Source: Planctomycetota bacterium (GTDB lineage: Bacteria; Planctomycetota; Planctomycetia; Isosphaerales; Isosphaeraceae). Taken from it: DNA of 12,224 nt. Where the stretch lies: positions 1 through 12,224 of the forward strand of contig JAJYDH010000158.1 of the NCBI GenBank assembly GCA_021777685.1, written 5' to 3'. The translations under genes were made by a program, and so were the position numbers. Of the stretch, positions 7,221 through 12,224 are shown in pieces (position 1 is the stretch's first letter; each line of letters opens with the position of its first letter). The notes beneath the pieces were generated by a model. That model was not told where the DNA came from. It saw nothing but the letters and a program-made list of their open reading frames with translations, and made no database searches.

Positions 7221-8750
7221 TCAATTGGGGATGGCTCGTCTCGGAGACTTCGGCCAGTCGGACTCCCACTCATGCCGCCACGCCTCGCCTTTACCGGCCC
7301 GTTCCAGCAGCGCCTTCAGGTCGATCCGCTGGAGGATGGCCTTGGTGATCGGCCGCTTGGCATCGGAGAAGGCGAGGGCGCGGATCAGGTCGAGCGCCTC
7401 GGGCCGGTTCAAGATTTCGGCCAGGGTCTCGGCCTGGTCGGACGTCCGGCAGGGCAGGAAGTAGCAGGTGTCGTCGAGCAGTGTCGGGCGGCCTCCGACC
7501 GGGCCGACGGCCCGGAATCGCGGCGCCTTGTGCAGGCCGGAGATCGCGACCTTGTGCGGGGCGAACGTGTAATCGCCGACGCCGAACATGGCGAAGGGCG
7601 GTCGCCCCCGGTAGATCGAGGACTTCCGCCGTTCGAACGTCGGCCGGTTCTCGTCCAGGTAGGACCAGAGCCGGGGGGCGACGCCTTCGAGACCGGCCGT
7701 GTCGTCGGCCAGCCCCCGCTGGGTGGCGATCACCGAGCGGGAGGGCCGGGGCCGCTTCGCGCCGGCGAGGTCGGTCCCCTTCAGGAGCGGGAAGACGTAA
7801 TCGGTCTCGATGTCGACGACCTCGCCCCGGCCGTTCCGGAGGCGGCCGTCCTCGCCCTGGACCAGCTCCATGACCGGGCTCGCGTCGTGCTTGACCCCCT
7901 GTCGCCAGGTCAAGGGGCAGGCCCCGTCCGCGAACGAGGATCGCCGGTAGGCGTCCACGTCGGCGATCAGCCGATCGCCGGCGAGGCCCAGGATCGACGC
8001 GGGCTCGGTCGCCGCGAGGTCGGGGAAGACCGGCGCCTCGGCCGCCTTCGGGCCCGGGCCGACCTCGACCTCGAGCAGGCAGGCGTCCACTCCCGCCCGG
8101 AACCAGCGGGGGGCGTCGATCCGGCGGATCGACGCGCGGGCGACGGGCAGGTCGTCGAGACCGATCGCCCGGAGCACGGCGCGGGCGACGGCCGACTTGC
8201 AGAGGAGGGCGATCGTCGGCCGCTCCGGGGCCAGCTCCCGGATCAGCTTGAGCCAGATCGCCTCGGAGATGTCGAAATTCGACCCCCCGGTCATCGCGTC
8301 GATCCCCCGGACCCGCCGCGAATTCGACCGCTCCGGCCCGCTCCCCCCGCCCGAGGCCCCGAGCGCGGCGGTCGTCACCCACGGGAGGTTGCCGACGACC
8401 AGGAGCGGGCCCGATTCAGACCAGGGGACGTCCCGGCCGAGGTCGACCCGGAACAGGTCGGCGACCTCGACGACGACCCGGGTCGAGGCCGCCCGATCGG
8501 CGAGCGCCCGGGCCGCCTCGGCGTGCTCGGGCTGGACCTCGAAGCCCCGGACCTCGCGGGGAGGGTCGGGGCGGTCGAGCAGGCCGGCGATGAAGTGGCC
8601 CCGGCCGCAGGTCGGTTCGAGGGCGCGGGAGAACCGGCCGCCGATCGGCCCGAGCGCGTCGAGGACCAGAGACACCAGTCCGGGGGGGGTCTGGAAGTCG
8701 CCGAGGTCCTTGAGCTTCGAGGCTCGGGTCGGGGGGGACGGCGGCTTCAT
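7221..8750 (-). CDS. Solitary adenine-specific DNA methyltransferase-like protein (gamma class, Eco57I/TaqI type)
   Basis: The 509-residue product has the amino-methyltransferase plan. An N-terminal GDFQTP (17-22) corresponds to the motif X region, EPTCGRGHF (45-53) is the SAM-binding motif I, GFEVQPEHA (69-77) is motif II with acidic E71 for the SAM ribose, and GNLPW (120-124) is catalytic motif IV in the form N-L-P-W rather than the usual N-P-P-Y/F/W. The C-terminal half holds WRQGVKHDAS (282-291) and a conserved block from about 368 to 408 (RRKSSIYRG, then FGVGDYTFAPHK), like the target-recognition part of Eco57I-type enzymes. It probably methylates adenine N6 in a short DNA site. No nuclease motif (PD-ExK, HNH) is seen in it or beside it, so it is not an obvious restriction system. 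It begins 12 nt after the cytochrome gene. Protein or RNA modification cannot be excluded. Confidence 0.85.
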   Translation of the reverse strand: MKPPSPPTRASKLKDLGDFQTPPGLVSLVLDALGPIGGRFSRALEPTCGRGHFIAGLLDRPDPPREVRGFEVQPEHAEAARALADRAASTRVVVEVADLFRVDLGRDVPWSESGPLLVVGNLPWVTTAALGASGGGSGPERSNSRRVRGIDAMTGGSNFDISEAIWLKLIRELAPERPTIALLCKSAVARAVLRAIGLDDLPVARASIRRIDAPRWFRAGVDACLLEVEVGPGPKAAEAPVFPDLAATEPASILGLAGDRLIADVDAYRRSSFADGACPLTWRQGVKHDASPVMELVQGEDGRLRNGRGEVVDIETDYVFPLLKGTDLAGAKRPRPSRSVIATQRGLADDTAGLEGVAPRLWSYLDENRPTFERRKSSIYRGRPPFAMFGVGDYTFAPHKVAISGLHKAPRFRAVGPVGGRPTLLDDTCYFLPCRTSDQAETLAEILNRPEALDLIRALAFSDAKRPITKAILQRIDLKALLERAGKGEAWRHEWESDWPKSPRRAIPN

Positions 8751-8762
8751 GCGGCCCTCGGG

Positions 8763-10079
8763 TCAGCGGGGGGCGGCGGCGACCCGGAACCGCGCGGGGG
8801 GGCGGTTCTCCAGGTGCTGTCCGTCGCGGGTCAGGTGGAGGAAGCCGATGCACATCTCGTCGGTCGTCTGCTCGCCCCAGTGGACGGCGACCGGCGGCCT
8901 GGTGGGGTTGGCGAAGTTGGCTTCGGAGTTGTCGAAGTGGGCGACCATGTCGACCCGGGTCCCCTTCGGCAGAGCGACGGGCTCGGCGAAGTCGTAGGCC
9001 ATCTGCCAGTTGAAGTCCCAGCGGTCGACCTTGATGAGCGTCCGCTTCGAGCCGTCGGGGAAGGTGGCCGTCAGCAGGAAGTCGGTCCCCAGCCAGTGCA
9101 TGTGCGGCGTGACCCCGACGAGGTGCCGGTCCTCGCCGTCGAGCACCAGGCTCCCGGTCACCTCATGGCGGGCCGAACCGGCGGGGATGAAGAGGTCGGG
9201 GACGAACCGGAGCAATCGGTTCGGCGGCGGCGTCACCATCCGGACCGAGATTTCCTTGTCGATCGGCTCGTCGGCGAAGTAGAGGGCGACCTGGGTGGCG
9301 TCGGTCTCGGGCTTGCCGCTCTTGTGGTAGTGGACCTGGAGCAGGAAGTCGGCGCCGGCGGGCAGATACCGGCCGATCCCCGCCGGCATGGTCGTCGGCC
9401 CCCGCCCGGGAGACCATCCCGACATGAAGCCGTCGGGGATCACGCCGAACCCGCCGAAGACCTTGTAGCCCGGCTTCGGGTCGGCGTCGTCGAGGATCTT
9501 CGCCCGCTTCTTGAGGTCGAAGGCGCCCAGGGTGTGGTGGACGATCTTGGGGTTGCCCGCGCGGAAGTCGAGCGCCTTGAGCCACTTGCCCTCGGTCAGG
9601 CCGGTCGGGATCACGAAGACGCGGTGCTCGTCGGCCCCGTCGGCGTCGAGGGCGTAGGGCTCGGGCAGGCTCAGGATGAGGTCGGGCTTGCCCAGCGGCC
9701 AGCCTTCGTGGAAGACGAGGGCCGGCGGGGCGTCCTTGGGGTCGCCCTCGGGGGCGCCGGCCTTCGCCCAGGCGGCGAGGGTGGCGATCTCGGCCTCGGA
9801 CAGCGAGCGGACGTCCCGGAACGGGCCGCCCTCCTTGTTCGAGGCCGGCCACGGCGGCATCTTCCGGTCGTGCGTGACCTGGGCGAGGTCGTCGGCGCGC
9901 TTCCGGGCCTGGTCGTAGGTCAGGAGCAAGAAGGGGGCGACCTGGCCCGGCCGGTGGCATTCCTGGCATTGCTTCTGGAGGATGCGCGAGACCTCGCCGT
10001 GATAGGTCGGCGTCCCGGCCAGGGCGGGGAGGCTCGCGGACATCAGCAGGGTGACCCGCAGGGTTTGCCGGAAATTCAT
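8763..10079 (-). CDS. Secreted cytochrome c / PHM-like type II copper monooxygenase fusion
   Basis: The 438-residue product starts with a Sec signal peptide (residues 1 to about 22, cut near ALAG). Next is a small c-type cytochrome domain with CQECH at 38-42 and a likely axial Met at 74 (RKMPPWP). From about 150 to the end is a domain resembling copper type II ascorbate-dependent monooxygenases such as peptidylglycine hydroxylase. All six expected copper ligands can be placed: H181 and H182 (IVHHTLG) and H250 (LQVHYH) for the electron-transfer copper, H326 and H328 (TPHMHWLG) and M409 (TTDEMC) for the catalytic copper. The haem may feed electrons to the copper centre; this is inference and the substrate is unknown. 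The longer frame reaching 10220 is rejected because ATG 10079 begins the signal peptide. First gene of the minus-strand series. Confidence 0.9.
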   Translation of the reverse strand: MNFRQTLRVTLLMSASLPALAGTPTYHGEVSRILQKQCQECHRPGQVAPFLLLTYDQARKRADDLAQVTHDRKMPPWPASNKEGGPFRDVRSLSEAEIATLAAWAKAGAPEGDPKDAPPALVFHEGWPLGKPDLILSLPEPYALDADGADEHRVFVIPTGLTEGKWLKALDFRAGNPKIVHHTLGAFDLKKRAKILDDADPKPGYKVFGGFGVIPDGFMSGWSPGRGPTTMPAGIGRYLPAGADFLLQVHYHKSGKPETDATQVALYFADEPIDKEISVRMVTPPPNRLLRFVPDLFIPAGSARHEVTGSLVLDGEDRHLVGVTPHMHWLGTDFLLTATFPDGSKRTLIKVDRWDFNWQMAYDFAEPVALPKGTRVDMVAHFDNSEANFANPTRPPVAVHWGEQTTDEMCIGFLHLTRDGQHLENRPPARFRVAAAPR

Positions 10080-10178
10080 CGTGATCGGTCTCTCATCGGG
10101 CCTTCGGTCGCGCCCCCTTCGGGCGGGAGGCCCCTCGATTCTAACCGGACGGCCGGCCCGTTGTCGGCGGCGTGGTGG

Positions 10179-10207
10179 ATTATCGTCGGGCATTCCACTG
10201 AACGCAA
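10179..10207 (-). promoter_or_regulatory. Sigma70-like promoter for the cytochrome-methyltransferase-esterase-recN series
   Basis: On the minus strand TTGCGT (10207-10202) is followed after exactly 17 bp by GATAAT (10184-10179), which matches five of six -10 positions. The -35 matches three of six. Transcription would begin near 10172, giving a leader of about 93 nt before the ATG at 10079. Confidence 0.45.
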
Positions 10208-10288
10208 GAACAGAGTGCAAAAATGGCGATCTGTCGCCGATCGGCGGCGGATCGCGAGTGGACCTGTTGGAGAGAGGGTCCGGCCGAG

Positions 10289-10295
10289 GGAGGAG
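10289..10295 (+). promoter_or_regulatory. Strong Shine-Dalgarno fixing the glycosyltransferase start
   Basis: GGAGGAG lies 5 nt before the ATG at 10301. This supports that start over the upstream in-frame ATG at 10223, whose 26 extra residues are Arg/Trp-rich with no membrane character. Confidence 0.7.
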
Positions 10296-10300
10296 TTCGG

Positions 10301-11551
10301 ATGTCGAGCGATCGATTCGAGGGCGACGAGGACGTGGTCGAGCCGGGGCCCGCGGAGATCCTCTCGGCGGTCGGGGCGTCCCTGACGTTCGTGGCGGCGA
10401 CGAGGCTCCCGTTCGCCAGGGTCGGGCCGCTGGAGGCCGACGAGTGGCTGTTCGTCGAGCGGATGGGCCAGGGGTGGTTGCCGCCCCACCACACGCTCTT
10501 CCAGGCGGCCGGCCGGGGCCTGGGGATGATCGTCGGCGGCCACTATCGGGGGCTGGTGGTGCTGGACATGCTGGTCAGCGCCCTGGCGCTGGTGGCGCTC
10601 TGGTGGTGGCTCCGGTCGCTCGTCCGCCCCTCGACGGCGGCGGCCTCGGCCCTGGTGGTGGGCGTGGCGCCGCTGTTCTGGTCGCTCGGCGAGATGGCGG
10701 GCAACTACACGATGATCCCGCTGGTCGGCTCGTTCCTGCTGGGGGTCGCCTACCGGGGTTGGCGAGAGCCGAGGGCGTGGCACCCCTACGCCTCGGCCGT
10801 CGTGCTGGCCCTGGGCACGGGATATCGCGAGGACATCGGCACGTTCCTCCTGCCGGTCTTCGGCGTGATCGTCTGGCGGCACCGCTGGCGCCCCGCGATC
10901 GGGGCCCTGGCGCTGTTCACGGCGCTGAACCTGGCCTGGCTCCTGCCGATGCTCGACGCGGCCGGCGGCTGGGCGGCGTATCGCGGCCAGAGCGCCGAGT
11001 TCGCCTACACGGCCGGGTACAAGAATTCGATCTGGAACCTGGGATTCGTCGACTCGACGGCCCGATATCTGGTCAAGATGGGGCTGGCGATCTTCTGGAC
11101 GCTCGGGCCGGGACTGATCTACGCCCCGAGGGGCCTGGCCCGGCTCGTCCGGCTCCCCGACGGGAAGAAGCTGGCGGCGCTGCTGGCCCTGGGCGTCGCT
11201 CCCCCGCTGGCCTCGCACCTGCTGGTCCATTTCGGGGTGGCCGGGTACAGCTTCCACTACCTGCCGGCGCTGGTCGCCCTGATGGCGGTCGGGATCGGCC
11301 GGGCGCCGGGCCTGGCGATCGGGCCGACTTCGGATCGGGCCCCGGCCCGGCTGGCGGCCCTGGCGGGGGCGCTGGCGGCGGTCTTCCTGCTCTATCCCGC
11401 CGACTTCGAACGGCCGGGCCTCCGGGGGGATTTCGACCTGGCGGTCGCGAGGTACACGCGGGTCGGGCTCCATGCCGACATCGCCGACCGCGCCCCGAAG
11501 CAGTGGCGGACCAGCAACTCGGTGGTGATGCCGGGCCTCCGCGCGAATTGA
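10301..11551 (+). CDS. Multi-pass membrane protein, probable GT-C-fold (PMT/ArnT-like) glycosyltransferase
   Basis: The 416-residue product has roughly nine to eleven hydrophobic segments, for example near residues 18-35, 82-104, 110-130, 135-155, 180-193, 198-220, 263-285, 300-320, 328-345 and 358-375. After the first helix comes an acidic pair D47-E48 in LEADEWLF. This position corresponds to the first outer loop, where GT-C enzymes that use polyprenyl-phosphate sugars carry their catalytic acid. A second acidic pair lies in GYREDIGTF. This suggests transfer of a sugar from a lipid-linked donor to a glycan or protein on the outer face of the inner membrane. The acceptor is unknown and similarity is by architecture rather than by a diagnostic motif; a polymerase or transporter of the same general plan remains possible. 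It is divergent from the cytochrome gene and followed by a GC-rich hairpin. Confidence 0.72.
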   Translation: MSSDRFEGDEDVVEPGPAEILSAVGASLTFVAATRLPFARVGPLEADEWLFVERMGQGWLPPHHTLFQAAGRGLGMIVGGHYRGLVVLDMLVSALALVALWWWLRSLVRPSTAAASALVVGVAPLFWSLGEMAGNYTMIPLVGSFLLGVAYRGWREPRAWHPYASAVVLALGTGYREDIGTFLLPVFGVIVWRHRWRPAIGALALFTALNLAWLLPMLDAAGGWAAYRGQSAEFAYTAGYKNSIWNLGFVDSTARYLVKMGLAIFWTLGPGLIYAPRGLARLVRLPDGKKLAALLALGVAPPLASHLLVHFGVAGYSFHYLPALVALMAVGIGRAPGLAIGPTSDRAPARLAALAGALAAVFLLYPADFERPGLRGDFDLAVARYTRVGLHADIADRAPKQWRTSNSVVMPGLRAN

Positions 11552-11560
11552 GCGAGGCAC

Positions 11561-11585
11561 GCCGGGCCTGGCGGCCCCGCCCGGC
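11561..11585 (+). terminator. GC-rich hairpin after the glycosyltransferase gene
   Basis: GCCGGGC (11561-11567) and GCCCGGC (11579-11585) form a perfect 7-bp stem with an 11-nt loop, beginning 10 nt after the stop codon. There is no T-run, so it may stabilise the mRNA end or act weakly as a terminator. Confidence 0.3.
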
Positions 11586-11651
11586 CGACGTTACGATCGA
11601 CCGGGCGGCCTCGGGCCGCTCCTGAGCCCCAACCGCCCTGGGACGACGGCC

Positions 11652-11870
11652 ATGAACGCCCGGACCGGAATGATCTTGCGACTGGTCGGCCCCCTGATCG
11701 AGGTCGGCTGCCTGATCGTCCTGCTCCAGGTCCGCGACCGGGGGCGGAGCGTCGCGGGAGTTCCGGTCGAGTACCCGCTCTACGCCGGCCTGGCGCTGGG
11801 GTTCGCCCTGGTGGTGGCCGGCCTCACCCTGGTCCGACCCGCCCCGCGACGGCCGCGCGACCCCGGCTGA
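11652..11870 (+). CDS. Small two-helix membrane protein of unknown function
   Basis: The 72-residue product has two hydrophobic segments, about residues 8-26 (ILRLVGPLIEVGCLIVLLQ) and 43-61 (LYAGLALGFALVVAGLTLV), joined by a charged loop, and an Arg/Pro-rich tail. I recognise no family. Evidence that it is real: good membrane pattern, third-position GC bias like its neighbours, and its stop at 11870 lying directly against the ATG at 11871 and 15 nt before the preferred start of the next gene, an arrangement typical of coupled genes. It may be an accessory subunit or simply a bystander of the transporter. No strong Shine-Dalgarno precedes its ATG. Confidence 0.65.
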   Translation: MNARTGMILRLVGPLIEVGCLIVLLQVRDRGRSVAGVPVEYPLYAGLALGFALVVAGLTLVRPAPRRPRDPG

Positions 11871-11872
11871 AT

Positions 11873-11878
11873 GAAGGG
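11873..11878 (+). promoter_or_regulatory. Shine-Dalgarno choosing the transporter start
   Basis: GAAGGG lies 7 nt upstream of ATG 11886. The alternative in-frame ATG at 11871 abuts the previous stop and has no comparable site, so 11886 is preferred; the five-residue difference does not affect the fold. Confidence 0.5.
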
Positions 11879-11885
11879 CCACCCG

Positions 11886-12224
11886 ATGAGCATCCAGGAT
11901 CCGGACACGGCGCGAGACCGACGGCCCGCCGACGAGTATTTCCAGGCCGGGCCACCTTCCAGGCACGTCCCCCGGACTTACCGCTATTACGACTTCATCA
12001 TGGCGGCGTTCGTCACGATCCTGATCTGCTCGAATCTGATCTCGGCCCAGAAGCGGGTCTTCTTCCACGCCGGGGGCCATGACTTCATCTTCGGGGCGGG
12101 CGTGCTGTTCTTCCCGATCAGCTACCTCTTCGGCGACATCCTCACCGAGGTCTACGGCTACGCCCGGTCGAGGAAGGTGGTCTGGGCGGGGTTCGCGGCG
12201 ATCATCTTCGCCTCGGCGATGAGC
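11886..12224 (+). CDS. Queuosine precursor transporter, YhhQ/VUT family, 3' end cut by window edge
   Basis: The 113 residues inside the window contain a polar N-terminal tail of about 34 residues, a first membrane helix at about 36-53 (DFIMAAFVTILICSNLIS), and the family hallmark block at 72-91, with FPISYLFGDILTEVYG at 76-91. YhhQ-type inner-membrane transporters import queuine or 7-deazaguanine precursors (preQ0/preQ1), which are then inserted into tRNA wobble position 34. The family usually has six or seven helices in about 220-250 residues, so more than half of the protein lies to the right of the window. No queuosine biosynthesis or tgt gene is present in this window and no preQ1 riboswitch is evident upstream. 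Translation may be coupled to the small membrane protein that ends 15 nt before. Confidence 0.93.
   Translation, partial: MSIQDPDTARDRRPADEYFQAGPPSRHVPRTYRYYDFIMAAFVTILICSNLISAQKRVFFHAGGHDFIFGAGVLFFPISYLFGDILTEVYGYARSRKVVWAGFAAIIFASAMS

Larger units (their letters stand above)
10080..10300. other. Divergent promoter region between the minus-strand series and the glycosyltransferase gene
   Basis: This 221-bp region should drive both directions. The stretch 10170-10225 is less GC-rich than its surroundings and holds a minus-strand promoter candidate. CGCCC (10111-10115) and GGGCG (10121-10125) form a small hairpin in the predicted minus-strand leader, and GGCGA (10225-10229) with TCGCC (10234-10238) form one toward the plus-strand gene. 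I could not pick a convincing plus-strand promoter. Confidence 0.5.

Noticed and set aside
10080..10220. An N-terminal extension of the cytochrome/monooxygenase to 10220
   Set aside because: It would bury the signal peptide internally, is Arg/Pro-rich, and covers the promoter candidate.
10223..10300. An upstream in-frame ATG extending the glycosyltransferase by 26 residues
   Set aside because: It lacks a ribosome binding site, whereas ATG 10301 has a strong one; the extra residues look non-coding.
6459..10385. A 1308-codon open frame on the plus strand
   Set aside because: It runs antisense to the esterase, methyltransferase and cytochrome genes, all of which have clear motifs. Its translation is low-complexity (Gly, Arg, Val, Asp rich), as expected for an antisense frame in GC-rich DNA.
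11073..12080. A 335-codon minus-strand frame spanning the glycosyltransferase end, the small gene and the transporter
   Set aside because: It crosses three plus-strand genes and an intergenic hairpin, and is Arg/Pro/Gly-rich without motifs.
1..12224. Mobile element, phage, CRISPR or defence island
   Set aside because: I found no transposase, integrase, long terminal inverted repeats, spaced repeat array, toxin-antitoxin pair or nuclease; the lone methyltransferase is not enough to call a restriction system.

Overview
The window is chromosomal DNA from a very GC-rich bacterium, most likely a planctomycete close to the Isosphaeraceae. That placement is inference from three things: the base composition, an RsgA start region with a long basic tail, and a gene repertoire that includes a Tat-exported Gfo/Idh/MocA oxidoreductase and a haem c protein fused to a PHM-like copper monooxygenase. 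There are nine supported protein genes, two of them cut by the window edges. I see no tRNA, rRNA, CRISPR array, insertion sequence, integrase or phage gene.

Layout. Bases 1-1299 (minus) carry a Gfo/Idh/MocA oxidoreductase whose C-terminus lies beyond the left edge. A 430-bp divergent intergenic region separates it from rsgA (1730-2869, plus; ribosome small-subunit maturation GTPase). A 769-bp gene-free stretch follows. Its second half contains ordered inverted and direct repeats, a promoter-like sequence and a T-run, and may be an unrecognised structured RNA. Then comes a sugar-phosphate isomerase/epimerase-like TIM barrel (3639-4664, plus), which converges on recN with only 7 bp between the stop codons.

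Bases 10079 down to 4672 form a tight minus-strand gene series with gaps of 12, 33 and 53 nt. In order of transcription these are a secreted cytochrome c/copper monooxygenase fusion, a DNA adenine-methyltransferase-like protein without a restriction partner, an esterase, and the DNA-repair ATPase RecN. A good sigma70-like promoter candidate lies at 10207-10179, so the series is probably one operon, although the functions are not obviously related.

Divergent from it, on the plus strand, are a GT-C-type membrane glycosyltransferase (10301-11551), a small two-helix membrane protein (11652-11870), and the start of a YhhQ/VUT-family queuosine-precursor transporter (11886 to the right edge). The last two are close enough for translational coupling.

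Most genes are ordinary housekeeping or accessory planctomycete genes. The items most worth a second look are the structured intergenic element at about 3239-3447, the solitary methyltransferase inside a recN operon, and the haem-PHM fusion, which retains all six expected copper ligands.
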